Assembly: GCA_002362105.1 (NCBI GenBank) | Contig: DETD01000001.1 | Location: forward strand, 124,001-188,000 | Length of the DNA: 64,000 bases | Origin: Bacteroidales bacterium UBA3297 | Lineage (GTDB): Bacteria > Bacteroidota > Bacteroidia > Bacteroidales > Paludibacteraceae | Direction: 5' to 3' | Shown: piece after piece, positions 17,122-26,487 of the stretch | Layout of the letters: every line of letters starts with the position of its first letter | How positions within the stretch are numbered: position 1 is the stretch's first letter | The notes under the pieces: generated by a model | What the model saw: the letters and a program-made list of their open reading frames with translations, nothing else | What the model was told of the DNA's origin: nothing | Database searches by the model: none | Translations under genes and position numbers: made by a program

Positions 17122-18219
17122 TTATTTTCTGTTTCTCTTCATTTCCACCAATTCCTTGATGGTGTACTTCTTGTTATCCTTCTTCTCCACAGCGTTGAAC
17201 ACCTTTGCGGAGTGCTTTACGTTGCAAAGTGCCTTCAACTTGTCCTTGCCACCACATTTTTCAACAAGTTCCTTCAGTTCGTCGAACTCCTTGAGTGACT
17301 CTTCGACGATTTCCTTGACAACCTTGCCGACTTCGGTAGCGTCAACCTCGCCATCTTCTTCAACGGTCTGTCCAACAGTCTGCTCAACAGCCTCTTGGAC
17401 TGTTTCTGCAACCTCCTCGACTTTTTTCTCTTGGCTCTTTTCCTCACCCTCGTTATCAACCACCTCTTCTTGTGGTGCGATTACATCTGTAATGACACCT
17501 CCCTCTACGGTAATCGTGTAACCGTCAACCACGAAAATGCCGTCCTTGTCGCACTTTCCACCGACTTCCAAAACGTCGATTTCCAAGTTAGTGCCGTCTT
17601 CGGCTGTGTATACTTCATTATAAAGCAATGCCTTGACAATCTTGTTGGTCAGCATTGTTAGAAAACTCTTTTTCATTGTATTATTTCTTTTTTGTTTATT
17701 ATAAATACTACGCTTGTTCTGCAATTGCTCTACAGTTCCGATAAGTCCGTATTCCTTCGCCTTGTCGGCATAAAATTCGGTCTCCTTGGACATCAGAGAA
17801 TCCATCAGTTCGTCGTCCATCAGAGTCCTCAGCCTATACACGGCCTTTATCTGCTCGTTTGCGCTCTCCATAGAGGTAGTGAGCGCCTTGATTTCGCTTA
17901 GGTTCTGCGTACCGTAGAAGCTCACCAATGGGTTGTGTATGAGGAAACAAGTGTTCCTCGTGGCAGTTCTGTTCTCCAAAGGGACACCGCAGAGGATTAG
18001 CGTTGCCGAGCTAGCCACGTTTCCACGGCATTTTGCGTAGAGCGTGTGTCTGTCCTTGGGGCAAGTGGAAAGCATATCGAAGATTTCCAATCCTATAGGA
18101 AGAGACCCACCCAAAGAGTTAATCAGCAGACAGATTTCCTTCTCACTGCTCTCGAGAGCCGACTTGACATCAGCCAAAGTCTTCTCATTGATATCATTGA
18201 ATATTTCGACGTATCTCAT
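17122..18219 (-). CDS. Phage head maturation protease (ClpP type) with C-terminal scaffold-like region
   Basis: 365 residues. The first 180 are a ClpP-like serine protease: LLINSLGGSLPIGLEIFDM (oxyanion loop), CRGNVASSATLILCGVPL (nucleophile Ser in the NVASSAT segment) and CFLIHNPLVSFYG (catalytic His). The rest starts with a basic linker (NKQKRNNTMKKSF), then a beta-rich segment and a long acidic, Val/Glu-rich, helix-forming region (EEVAETVQEAVEQTVGQTVE), ending in a basic tail. Such acidic helical tails behave as internal scaffolds in other phages with fused protease-scaffold genes. An internal ATG at MKKSFLTML could make the scaffold part alone. It lies 27 bp upstream of the capsid gene. 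Confidence 0.8.
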   Translation of the reverse strand: MRYVEIFNDINEKTLADVKSALESSEKEICLLINSLGGSLPIGLEIFDMLSTCPKDRHTLYAKCRGNVASSATLILCGVPLENRTATRNTCFLIHNPLVSFYGTQNLSEIKALTTSMESANEQIKAVYRLRTLMDDELMDSLMSKETEFYADKAKEYGLIGTVEQLQNKRSIYNKQKRNNTMKKSFLTMLTNKIVKALLYNEVYTAEDGTNLEIDVLEVGGKCDKDGIFVVDGYTITVEGGVITDVIAPQEEVVDNEGEEKSQEKKVEEVAETVQEAVEQTVGQTVEEDGEVDATEVGKVVKEIVEESLKEFDELKELVEKCGGKDKLKALCNVKHSAKVFNAVEKKDNKKYTIKELVEMKRNRK

Positions 18220-18243
18220 TCTTTCTATTGTTTTAATTAAATA

Positions 18244-18711
18244 TCAGTCACCTACGATACGCATCCGATTGGAGAAGTTGCTGTTGGCGTTTGTCGGTGA
18301 GAATGACTGCAGTAGTTTCTGAACTATACTGTCCGCACATTCCTTATAATACAGCGATTGGCTGACAATCTGTGCGTTGGTCGCAGTCTCTGACGCAAGG
18401 CTTTCGTTGAGTTTGTTGGTTATTCCGTAGCGAGTTAGCGTCGAAGGCTTCCTCATAGTTCTAGAGACAACATAGTAGCCGATAGCTAGCCTTAGACCGT
18501 CATCCAATAACTCTTGCGTCACAGTACTGAAAGTGCCACCGCTTGTACCGTTGGAAATCAAGTCGTTATATATTTCATCTCCGAATTTGTCCTTGACATC
18601 CAACAAAAGAACCTCGTTGAGCGACGAGTTGAAGATGCTGTCCTCGCTCGTATATGGAATGATTGTATTGTCAATCATCTCCTTTGTAATTATATTAGTG
18701 TAGATTTCCAT
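18244..18711 (-). CDS. Phage head-tail connector-like protein
   Basis: 155 residues, mostly helical, between portal and protease genes. The pattern ITKEMIDNTIIPYTSEDSIF, then LLLDVKDKFGDEIYNDLIS, is like the small adaptor (DUF6712-type) proteins of Bacteroidetes phages that join portal to tail. The C-terminus is polar (NSNFSNRMRIVGD). Family assignment rests on pattern and neighbours. The 3-bp gap to the portal gene suggests translational coupling. Confidence 0.55.
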   Translation of the reverse strand: MEIYTNIITKEMIDNTIIPYTSEDSIFNSSLNEVLLLDVKDKFGDEIYNDLISNGTSGGTFSTVTQELLDDGLRLAIGYYVVSRTMRKPSTLTRYGITNKLNESLASETATNAQIVSQSLYYKECADSIVQKLLQSFSPTNANSNFSNRMRIVGD

Positions 18712-18714
18712 TTG

Positions 18715-19794
18715 CTATTCGGTAATTGAATCTGATTCATTATAATGGATTTCAGCAAGAGTGAATGAAGGCTCGATTTTCCTCAGTTCCGCCTCAATCT
18801 TCCTCCTTTGCGGACGTAGAGAGAAATTGTAGAAACGGTATGCGTCCTCAACTATATCTGTGCTGAAACCTAGCGAACCGCTCTCAATCCTCGAGAAGGC
18901 CTCTTGCTTGAAGAAGCCGACAATCTTGTTCTCGACGTACACCTTAGAGTTCTCGAAACGAGAGTCATAGGACTCGGTCGACAAGTTCATCATCTCAGGC
19001 TTCTCCTCCACGCTCGCATACTCGTACAGAGCAATCTTGCCAACCGAGCAGTCTCCTTGCAGTTTGGCCAAGTTCTCCGCAAAATCGTCGTTGTTGGCGC
19101 TGTTGAGTGGAACGCTGACAATCATACTAGGCATTGCGTTGCAACGAACATCCCTATAAAGGGCGTTGATGATACCACACTCCATAGACACGATTGGAAG
19201 TATGGACTCTATGGATGTCGGATAGGAGATAGTGTTGGAGAAGTACATAATCTCACCTTTGTAGTTCTCAGCACCACCGACACTCTCCATCCTTTGAAGA
19301 CGGGTTTCGACGTCCGAGGTGAAAATCCAATACCTCTCCCTATCTTGTCTTGGATTGATTTTCTTTCTGTTGGCAGTTTTCGTACCGCTCCAATCGGCAC
19401 AGTAATAGCAGTAGGTGTAGACGCCTTGTGCGTTCTGCTCACCAAGCCTAATGCTCTCGAATGGGACGTAGTTGCAACCGTCAGCCTCTCCGAATGCCGA
19501 ATAGGTCACGTGAAGGGCGAAACCTCCAAAAAGACAGTAGTCACCAATCAGTTTCTCCACCAACTTGGGAGACAGCAGACCCACGCCCCCATAGTTGCCG
19601 AACAAGTTATCAGCCATACGAGTGACACACTTGTTCAGCGTCGGAGAAGCCTTGAAGAACTGCCTTACTTGCTGAGGATAGAGATTGTCGTAACCATACC
19701 TTCTATAGTCGTTAGTTCTGTCGTATTCCTCATAGAATTGGTTGGGAAGTCGGACGTCTACGCCTTGTAGCGAATTGATTTTCTTGTCCGCCAT
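18715..19794 (-). CDS. Phage portal protein
   Basis: A 359-residue protein of the shorter portal type. It starts with LPNQFYEEYDRTNDYRRYGY and DNLYPQQVRQFFKASPTLNK, the usual entry of Bacteroidetes portals, then MADNLFGNYGG, a phage-typical wing region with YVPFESIRLG and EIMYFSNTISYPTSIESILP, and a helical C-terminus with NFSLRPQRRKIEAELRKIEP. Portals form the ring through which DNA is packed and released. The gene follows a 141-aa protein by 1 bp and precedes the connector by 3 bp. Its distance from terL (about 7 kb, filled by tail genes) is unusual. Confidence 0.8.
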   Translation of the reverse strand: MADKKINSLQGVDVRLPNQFYEEYDRTNDYRRYGYDNLYPQQVRQFFKASPTLNKCVTRMADNLFGNYGGVGLLSPKLVEKLIGDYCLFGGFALHVTYSAFGEADGCNYVPFESIRLGEQNAQGVYTYCYYCADWSGTKTANRKKINPRQDRERYWIFTSDVETRLQRMESVGGAENYKGEIMYFSNTISYPTSIESILPIVSMECGIINALYRDVRCNAMPSMIVSVPLNSANNDDFAENLAKLQGDCSVGKIALYEYASVEEKPEMMNLSTESYDSRFENSKVYVENKIVGFFKQEAFSRIESGSLGFSTDIVEDAYRFYNFSLRPQRRKIEAELRKIEPSFTLAEIHYNESDSITE

Positions 19795-19795
19795 A

Positions 19796-20221
19796 TTACT
19801 TGACGTTTTGTTTCTTTATTGTCCTTTTGGTCTTGACTTCCTTTATCTTGGCATCAATGTCAGTGCCGTCTTCTTGTGGGATAACTTCCTTGATATACTT
19901 TTCAAACTCGTTCGGCATCTTCTCCTTCACTTTCTCAGCAAGGGCGTTGGTCAGAGTCGCAAAGCATACTAACTCGCCCTCGCACCAAAACAGAACGCCA
20001 CGCTTGATACTGTATCTAAGCATACCGTCCTTGTTCCTTTTCAGCCAACTCAACAGTTTGTTGTACAAGTCACCGATAAGGCTCTTGCAAGAGCACTCCT
20101 TCCAAGTGAAACCGAGTTGCTTCAATATATCCTTCAAGACTTGGCACTGCTCCTTGTCCGTCTTGTCGAAGTTCAAGGCAAATTCCTTGATTTCGCTATA
20201 ATTGAACATTTTTTTCTCCAT
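19796..20221 (-). CDS. Hypothetical phage protein upstream of portal
   Basis: 141 residues, with a Lys-rich C-terminus (DAKIKEVKTKRTIKKQNVK) and an aromatic/charged helical body (FALNFDKTDKEQCQVLKDIL, LLSWLKRNKDGMLRYSIKRG). Four Cys residues are spread through it (QCQ, ECSCK, FWCEGE). No family recognised. Being first in the portal-connector-protease-capsid cluster, it may be a morphogenesis factor. The start MEKKMFNYSEIKEF has an alternative Met at position 5. Confidence 0.55.
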   Translation of the reverse strand: MEKKMFNYSEIKEFALNFDKTDKEQCQVLKDILKQLGFTWKECSCKSLIGDLYNKLLSWLKRNKDGMLRYSIKRGVLFWCEGELVCFATLTNALAEKVKEKMPNEFEKYIKEVIPQEDGTDIDAKIKEVKTKRTIKKQNVK

Positions 20222-20329
20222 ATTGAAACTTTTTTTCTCTTAAATACCAAACAAAAAAATAAAGTGCCACACCTACAATTATGCAAGCATAGCACTTTGA
20301 TTCAACGTATTGAAGCAATTATGAGATAA

Positions 20330-20440
20330 TCAAGCAACGGCATCCAATTCCGATTCCAATCGGTATTCTTCCAATTCGTGTCCTAACTTCCTAATCAGCA
20401 TAGAACTTAGTTTTTCCTTTCTTTCGTGATAGTCCAACAT
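20330..20440 (-). CDS. Possible small phage ORF or gene remnant in a 460-bp gap
   Basis: The space 20222-20681 contains a 36-codon frame starting MLDYHERKEKLSSMLIRK and ending ESELDAVA. The same frame stays open upstream to about 20539 (IQNRHRELQLVGKHKRN and more) without an ATG, and a second frame upstream (IIDKIFEGNSGWSEEF) also looks coding, so this may be one gene broken by a frameshift. A perfect hairpin, TCACGGCT-N8-AGCCGTGA, lies at the junction of the two frames. The rest of the gap is AT-rich, with the palindromic GATTATCAATTAGATAATC near 20663. Confidence 0.3.
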   Translation of the reverse strand: MLDYHERKEKLSSMLIRKLGHELEEYRLESELDAVA

Positions 20441-20681
20441 ACCAAGTCCATCAAGGTTGCGTTTGTGCTTTCCAACCAACTGCAATTCTCTATGGCGGTT
20501 TTGTATGTCACGGCTGAAATGTGAGCCGTGAGAAATTCTTCACTCCAACCACTATTTCCTTCAAAAATCTTATCAATAATTTGCAATAGGTTATTGAATC
20601 AAATATACAAAAAAAGTAGCATATAACAAAGTGAAGTTATACACTACTTATAATATAATATATTGATTATCAATTAGATAA

Positions 20682-22766
20682 TCAAATGTGACTATAGACT
20701 TTCGTATTTTGATAGTGCTTGGTCGCATCCTCTATGGACGTAACCGCTACGATTGGGTTAGGCATCGTCTGCAAAGCTATAGCGAACTGCTTGGCTAGGG
20801 AGTTCTCTCCTCCATAATTGATGGTATCCAACAGAGGAAGGTTGGCTTGCGCCCTCTTGCTGTTCACGACGTACTCGCCATTGGACAGCTTCGCATCGAT
20901 ACTGTCGCTTGTTCCGCTACCTTTCCCTTGTACATAACCACCCTTTGCGTATTGTGCTTTCTCCTTCATATTCTCCACTTGCGAGAAGAGCGCCACGAGT
21001 TCTGCCAAAGTAGCGACTGACGCAACAAGGTTGGCAGGGAACGGCATCTCCATAGCACTGCTTATACCTTGCGCCATAGCCTCGGCCATAGCGATGTATA
21101 TTTGAGCCTTCTGCAACCTCAACTGCCTTTTGGAATCCGACTCCTCTTGGTCAGCCAAAGTGCCTAGGATGGAACTTATACTGCCACCGACGCTCGCCCA
21201 ACTCTGAATCATTTGGGCGTTGTTTTGCCTTATCCGCTCGTTGGTCTCCATTACCGCCTTCTCCTTCTTCAGTTCTGCGTTGGCTGTTATTGTACCAATG
21301 TTCTCTGCGTGCTGTCTCTCGGCTTGCTCCGTTTGGCTGAGTCGGTCTTGCTCGCTTATATTTGCCTTCTTGATTTGCTCAATCAGCCTTTCGTAAGCCT
21401 CTCGCTCCTTCTCCAAATTATTTAACCTCTCTTGTTCGAGTTGGTCTAGCTTCACGGCTGTTTCGGCTTGAATTTTCTTAGCACCGTCCAACCTCTTCCT
21501 CATCATTTCCAACTCTTGCTTTGTCTGACTGTCTAGCTCCACAGCGCCTAGCTTGAAGACGTCTTCCGCATACTTGACTTGGCTAGCTTGGTATTCGGAC
21601 AACTCTTCCACAGCCTTCTTTTGGATATCCAACTGCATCTTGGTATCATTGCTTGCCTTCGAGTAGATTTCGTCTATCGCTTGCAGTGCCCTCTTCTTGT
21701 TTAATTCTATTTGGGCTAGCTGTCTCTCATTGGCGTCCTCGATAAGTTGTATTTCGATATCCTCGACCGCCCTTTCAGCACTAATACGGTTCTGCTTGTC
21801 CTTTTCTGCGAGTTCCTTCATCTTCCTTACTCGCTCTTCTTGGGCTTTCTCCTCTTCCTCTTTCTCTTTAGCCCTATCCTTCTGCCTTGCTAGGATAATC
21901 TCGAACTCCTTCGTTCTGCTGTCCTTGGCTAGTGCGTCAATCTTCTCAACATAGCCCTTCACCTCCTTCAAGTGCTCTATATCCCTAATATAGACTGATT
22001 TGATTTTTGCGCTAGACTTCTCTTCGGAATTGAGGTTCTCGAGCCTTGCAATCTCCTCGTCGACCTTGGCGATGTCTACTTGGATGTTGTACTTCTTCTT
22101 AAGTCCAATGGCAATCTCCCTTAACTTGTTTATCTCCATCTCGTCCCTCTTCTGCTGATACCTAACCCTTTCCTCCTCGGTCTTCAATCCTTGTTTGACC
22201 AACTCGTTCTGCTGATGTACGAGGTCTAGGCTTCTGTCAAGGCTCTTCTCCCTTGCGGAAGAAATTTTCTCAAAGGACTTTGTTAACCTATCTGCCGACT
22301 CTTCCGTCTCCCTCTCTATTCCGTCCTTCAGTTTATTCCAAAGGGTAGAAACAGCTCCAATAGCCAAGGTCAACATACCGAACGGACCGCTGACGAGTGA
22401 CTTGATAGCGTTGCCAATCTCACCGAAACCGCCAACACCGAGACCGCCAAGCCTTCCAAGGGCGTCACCAACACCGTTTATTGTCTGTCCGTAGTCGTCC
22501 ATTTCACTCTTGCTCTGTTTGGCAGTTTGAGCCAAGGACTTAGTGGCATTGGCAGTCTGTGTTATCTTCTGCCTTGTGGCTTGTATCTGCAAGGACAGCC
22601 GATTGTTTGCGTTTGCGTACTGCTGTTCGGTTATCTTTCCCTCCTTGAAAGCCTTGTTGAGAGCCTCTTGCTGTTTTGCAAGGCTCTGCTCTTGCTCCCT
22701 AAGCGCTTTCACTTGCTCGACCAACTTCTCGAGCGATACGCTGTACTGTTGCGTGTTATTCTCCAT
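20682..22766 (-). CDS. Phage tail tape measure protein
   Basis: 694 residues. Long coiled-coil heptads rich in Lys, Glu, Gln and Ala run from residue 5 to about 560 (KLVEQVKALREQEQSLAKQQ onward), interrupted near residues 100-150 by a Gly-rich hydrophobic part (GVGDALGRLGGLGVGGFGEI, FGMLTLAIGAVSTLW), and a second hydrophobic part lies near 580-620 (AMAEAMAQGISSAMEMPFPA). The C-terminal end has SNGEYVVNSKRAQANLPLLD, a pattern common near the C-termini of tape measures. The length would give a tail of about 100 nm by the usual 0.15 nm per residue, which is inference. It is transcribed before the portal and capsid genes, unlike in most siphophages. Confidence 0.75.
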   Translation of the reverse strand: MENNTQQYSVSLEKLVEQVKALREQEQSLAKQQEALNKAFKEGKITEQQYANANNRLSLQIQATRQKITQTANATKSLAQTAKQSKSEMDDYGQTINGVGDALGRLGGLGVGGFGEIGNAIKSLVSGPFGMLTLAIGAVSTLWNKLKDGIERETEESADRLTKSFEKISSAREKSLDRSLDLVHQQNELVKQGLKTEEERVRYQQKRDEMEINKLREIAIGLKKKYNIQVDIAKVDEEIARLENLNSEEKSSAKIKSVYIRDIEHLKEVKGYVEKIDALAKDSRTKEFEIILARQKDRAKEKEEEEKAQEERVRKMKELAEKDKQNRISAERAVEDIEIQLIEDANERQLAQIELNKKRALQAIDEIYSKASNDTKMQLDIQKKAVEELSEYQASQVKYAEDVFKLGAVELDSQTKQELEMMRKRLDGAKKIQAETAVKLDQLEQERLNNLEKEREAYERLIEQIKKANISEQDRLSQTEQAERQHAENIGTITANAELKKEKAVMETNERIRQNNAQMIQSWASVGGSISSILGTLADQEESDSKRQLRLQKAQIYIAMAEAMAQGISSAMEMPFPANLVASVATLAELVALFSQVENMKEKAQYAKGGYVQGKGSGTSDSIDAKLSNGEYVVNSKRAQANLPLLDTINYGGENSLAKQFAIALQTMPNPIVAVTSIEDATKHYQNTKVYSHI

Positions 22767-22788
22767 ATTTCAAATTCAAATATATAAC

Positions 22789-24711
22789 TTATTGTACCTT
22801 ATATAATTCCAAGGAAAAAGTAACCATATCGTGAGTCCTAAAGTGTGCGACTGCGAACTTCTGACCCTCGAACTCGACGTATTCATTCAGTTTGTAGCCT
22901 ATGCAAGTTATCTTGTATTTTTCCGAATGGTCTTGGAAAGTGTCGACATAGGACATCTTGGTGGAGTCGGAATACCACTCGCAGTCCTCCCTAGTCGGTG
23001 TCATAAGGAATATCTTGCTGTCTCCCTTCAAAAAACAGAAATTGAGGTTCTTGCTCGCCCAACCCTTGTTAACGGCATCCCTATTGACACCAACGATTTG
23101 GTAGTAGAATGGTGTGCTCTTGAATGATGGCAGTTGGAATGAAAGCATCGAGGACGTGTTCTTTTGGACGATTTCCTTTGTCTCACCGCTACCGCTAAGG
23201 AACTTGTAGCTGAAATTGGAATACACACCGTTCTCGGTCTTGACAATCAGTTTTTTAGGCGCTTCCACATCCAACTCCTTCTCAATGCTGACAAGGTGGT
23301 CTTCGTCGAGACTGAATACCTCTTGGACTACTTGCTGATTGTGGATTACACTGCCGTTGTCCTTGTTGACGAACAGTGGGTTGCGCAAGAACTTGCCGTA
23401 CTCGGAGTTCAAGGATAGCTCGTTCAAGAACTGATTGGTGCTCTGCTCCAAAAACTCCATAGAGTCGAATGGGGCATAAGCGTCACGCATAGTTCTGATA
23501 TTAACGGCATAGTCCTCGTAAGTCACCACATCGTCCACCACCAAGTGCACGTCGACGAACTTAGCCTTGCCTAGCGGTGTTCCCTCTATCGTTGGAAGGT
23601 ATGTTGCGAAATTCTCACCCCTATCAAACTCGACCGCCTCGTCCAACCGCCACTTCAACAGCCTTCTTCCGTGAACGTTTGGGTCGTCTTCTGTACAAAC
23701 CTCCTCCTCTTGTCCCTCATTGTCAGCAAAAGGATATTGGTCGTTGTCGTAAATCAAGTCGTATCTGTCCACCTTGCACTTGAAAGGAGCGAGCGGAGTG
23801 TAGTTTTGGTGTATCGAGTACAGAAAACCGTCGGTAGCGTCGAAATAGGGTGCTTGATAGTCCCATTCCTCCCTTCCCACTTGGATATAGATACGGCTAA
23901 GCGACTGATTCCAAGAATATCTGCTCTGCCAAGAGTTTGGAGTGTATGGCGGTTCGAGCCTAACCTTTATTATACACTTGATATGCAGACTCTTATGAGC
24001 CAACATATAGGGTCTGATTGCCCCTTGGCTCTCCGCAACGTCCAAACCTATACCACGAAGGAAGTCGTCTGTCCTTATGATATGGCAGTTGTTGAGGAAG
24101 GCAACCTCCTCCCTCTTCCAAACGCTTAAACCGCCTTGGTCGACCGTTTGGTGCATATAGTAGGTGCTCGGAGTGCCAATTTGCCTTCCCTTCTCCTCCT
24201 TTTCCAACCAATTGGCAAAGCAAGTCGGAGTATAGTTCCAATAGTTGCTCTCGAGCATAGAGACAGTCTTGAAGACATTCAGTCCGTTCCGAGTATAAAG
24301 GAATTGGAACATCGAGTTCTGCTTGTTTTCAAAATAATCCTCTAGTTTCAGCAAAGTGAAGCCGTCATTCTGCTTTGTCGGAAAGAAATAGTCCTTCAGC
24401 GTATCCTTGAAAACGAATTTTTTAAACAAGTCGCAGTAGGGAAGTGACTGATAGACGCACTTGATGGTCGTTGGAGTGCTACCTTGTACAATCAGCCTTC
24501 CCCTCATCAGAGGACTACCGTTGTTGGATAACGTGCAGTAGTAGTTGTTCTTGACAATCTCTATGTTTGTAGAGTCGTTGACGATATTGATATCGAAGGA
24601 GTTGGCCGAAGGATAGTGCTCGAGGCTCTGCATTTGGCTGTCCCCCTCAATCATCAAAGGATTATCTATTATATCAACATATCTATGAAGTTGTTCGCAA
24701 TACAGTTCCAT
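22789..24711 (-). CDS. Phage tail protein, possible distal tail/baseplate component
   Basis: 640 residues, no signal peptide, mostly beta with many aromatic residues. The N-terminal 100 residues (LYCEQLHRYVDIIDNPLMIE, SQMQSLEHYPSANSFDINIV) look like a distal-tail barrel domain. No family recognised. It is followed 22 bp later by the tape measure and preceded 3 bp away by another unknown tail-type gene. Baseplate hub or tail-associated protein is the likely role, by position. Confidence 0.5.
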   Translation of the reverse strand: MELYCEQLHRYVDIIDNPLMIEGDSQMQSLEHYPSANSFDINIVNDSTNIEIVKNNYYCTLSNNGSPLMRGRLIVQGSTPTTIKCVYQSLPYCDLFKKFVFKDTLKDYFFPTKQNDGFTLLKLEDYFENKQNSMFQFLYTRNGLNVFKTVSMLESNYWNYTPTCFANWLEKEEKGRQIGTPSTYYMHQTVDQGGLSVWKREEVAFLNNCHIIRTDDFLRGIGLDVAESQGAIRPYMLAHKSLHIKCIIKVRLEPPYTPNSWQSRYSWNQSLSRIYIQVGREEWDYQAPYFDATDGFLYSIHQNYTPLAPFKCKVDRYDLIYDNDQYPFADNEGQEEEVCTEDDPNVHGRRLLKWRLDEAVEFDRGENFATYLPTIEGTPLGKAKFVDVHLVVDDVVTYEDYAVNIRTMRDAYAPFDSMEFLEQSTNQFLNELSLNSEYGKFLRNPLFVNKDNGSVIHNQQVVQEVFSLDEDHLVSIEKELDVEAPKKLIVKTENGVYSNFSYKFLSGSGETKEIVQKNTSSMLSFQLPSFKSTPFYYQIVGVNRDAVNKGWASKNLNFCFLKGDSKIFLMTPTREDCEWYSDSTKMSYVDTFQDHSEKYKITCIGYKLNEYVEFEGQKFAVAHFRTHDMVTFSLELYKVQ

Positions 24712-24714
24712 ATA

Positions 24715-25509
24715 CTAACGTCCAATCTTACCAATATCGCTTATTCTCACTTGTAACACACCGCTCACGCTGATGTCGCCAAAGAAGCTGTCGGTGCTTG
24801 CCCCCATATCCAACAAACTTGCGCTGAACACCTCTCCGCCCATATTCTCGGCTATATATCCGTTGCTAGCGACAAGTCCGTCAACGAACAGTTTGAGGTT
24901 GTCTCCGATACCTCCCTCTCCTATTGGGCAGTTGAAGAAAGGACGCTTGCCGAGTTCGTATTTCCTTTGTCCTTGATAAGAACTGACAGTGTCCTCCGTC
25001 TCGTTCCCAAACGTGTAACCTCCCAACTGTAGCCACATTGACTGTGGCAAACCGAACAAGTCCGTAAAGTAGACCTTCAGTCTGCTAGGCTTGAAGATTG
25101 GCGGAGTACAAGCTATCCGTACGATTTTATCGTTAAAGACCAACTTGTCGCCTTGGATGCGCAAGAACACTATGCTGTCGCCATAAGGTATATCGCACTG
25201 AATTTCGGTCTGAGTCCCTTCTTGCTCGGAATACCACGTAAAGAGTTGCGGATTGGATTCGTGGTACTGCGTCCTTGGGCAGAACACCGCAATCCTCGGA
25301 GTTGTTGCGGTGATTGTGTAGTCGTTTGGCTGTCCGCAGAATCCGTCCATCGAAGACTGCTCTAGCACGATTGGCTCGTTTCCGTTTTGGGTGTAGTTTA
25401 GAAAAGTGTGCACCACCGAAAGCCAAGTCTCTTGGTCTAGGGCAGAACTCGTGGCAACACCCAAATCAGTAGACTCCAACAAGTTTGTCGCATTTCTCGT
25501 ATACAGCAT
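24715..25509 (-). CDS. Phage tail-associated protein of unknown family
   Basis: I start at MLYTRNATNLLESTDLG; a longer frame would overlap the upstream gene by 100 bp and adds a segment that belongs to another frame. The 264-residue product is beta-rich with several tight turns (FTWYSEQEGTQTEIQCDIPY, LRIQGDKLVFNDKIVRI) and ends in DISVSGVLQVRISDIGKIGR. No family recognised. It is closely packed between a gp10-like gene and the 640-aa tail gene, so a tail-tip role is inferred. Confidence 0.5.
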   Translation of the reverse strand: MLYTRNATNLLESTDLGVATSSALDQETWLSVVHTFLNYTQNGNEPIVLEQSSMDGFCGQPNDYTITATTPRIAVFCPRTQYHESNPQLFTWYSEQEGTQTEIQCDIPYGDSIVFLRIQGDKLVFNDKIVRIACTPPIFKPSRLKVYFTDLFGLPQSMWLQLGGYTFGNETEDTVSSYQGQRKYELGKRPFFNCPIGEGGIGDNLKLFVDGLVASNGYIAENMGGEVFSASLLDMGASTDSFFGDISVSGVLQVRISDIGKIGR

Positions 25510-25513
25510 TTTA

Positions 25514-26026
25514 TCAATTGTTTTTAAAATTATTATCAATTCTAGCAACCTCGTCCAAGAGGATTTTTTCGCACCACATTTGGACGTATCTGTCGAAATT
25601 CTTTTGGAAGGCAATCCAATTCTTGTTGAAGATGCCGTCCAACTTGTTTTTTTGTCTGTATTGGAGCGTACCGCTGTCGGCTATCGTCCTTGCCAACGCC
25701 CAAGCGAAACCCCAACGCTCCTTGTCGCTCGTGAAACTTATACCCCTCTGTTTGCTCCACTTGTAAAGAGCTGAGACAGGTGGCATTTTGCCTTCCTTAC
25801 GACCTGTCTGCAACTGCCAAAACTGAGCATACTTGCCTTGGAAGGAGCAGACTGCTTGCAGACTGTTTCCAACCACCTCGACATTGCAGTTTAGAAGTGA
25901 CGACGAGTTGCCACTGACCCATTTGTTATATCGTTTGGCGGATGCACGTACGGTGGCGCAGAAGGATTGCGCCAACTTGTAGAATTTACCTCTATCCCTG
26001 TCCGAAAGTAAGTCTTCCAAAGTCAT
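25514..26026 (-). CDS. Phage tail completion / morphogenesis protein (HK97 gp10-like)
   Basis: 170 residues. The N-terminus is helical (FYKLAQSFCATVRASAKRYN), then a beta segment VEVVGNSLQAVCSFQGKYAQ and the motif RGISFTSDKERWGFAWALAR, which resembles phage virion-morphogenesis and tail-completion proteins (ARTIADSGT with a basic tail). These sit at the head-tail junction. The gene follows the 143-aa gene by 5 bp and overlaps nothing. Confidence is moderate because the family is diverse. Confidence 0.5.
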   Translation of the reverse strand: MTLEDLLSDRDRGKFYKLAQSFCATVRASAKRYNKWVSGNSSSLLNCNVEVVGNSLQAVCSFQGKYAQFWQLQTGRKEGKMPPVSALYKWSKQRGISFTSDKERWGFAWALARTIADSGTLQYRQKNKLDGIFNKNWIAFQKNFDRYVQMWCEKILLDEVARIDNNFKNN

Positions 26027-26031
26027 ACTAA

Positions 26032-26463
26032 TCAGCAGTTTGTAGTGTAATTGTCTTCAAACGAGAGGTTAAGTCTGCACACGGCAAGGCAAGCGTCGTT
26101 GGTATCTACACCACTAGAGTACGTGCAAGAGATGATATTGTCCACTCTCATCAGCAGATAACGGAAGAGCGCCATCTGCCTTGCTATCAAATCTTGAATT
26201 ATTGGAAGGTAGTTCTTTCCCTCGTCCTCCTTGATGTCCTTGGTCAGTAGGGATATCTCCACGTTGCGTTGCATAGTGATAATCCTACCGCTGTCTGCCG
26301 TCCCTACATTACCCTCCTCGATGATGTTGTAGTACAGCGCATAGTGCTTACCGCTCGATAGGAACTTGTCGAGCACGATGTTAGAGCCGTTTGGCGTTTC
26401 GGTCAGTAGGAAGTAGTCATTCTCCTCACAGAACTCCTCAAGTATTATCGGCAAATATATCAT
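26032..26463 (-). CDS. Small phage protein, possible tail terminator
   Basis: 143 residues, beginning MIYLPIILEEFCEENDYFLL. The mix of N-terminal helix, central strands (AKYYNIIEEG-like, RIITMQRNVEISLLT) and a helical stretch KNYLPIIQDLIARQMALFRY, ending in SFEDNYTTNC, is like tail-terminator proteins. Position next to the gp10-like gene supports it. No direct motif; treat the assignment as tentative. Confidence 0.4.
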   Translation of the reverse strand: MIYLPIILEEFCEENDYFLLTETPNGSNIVLDKFLSSGKHYALYYNIIEEGNVGTADSGRIITMQRNVEISLLTKDIKEDEGKNYLPIIQDLIARQMALFRYLLMRVDNIISCTYSSGVDTNDACLAVCRLNLSFEDNYTTNC

Positions 26464-26487
26464 ATAAATCTATCTTTCTTCTAAATA

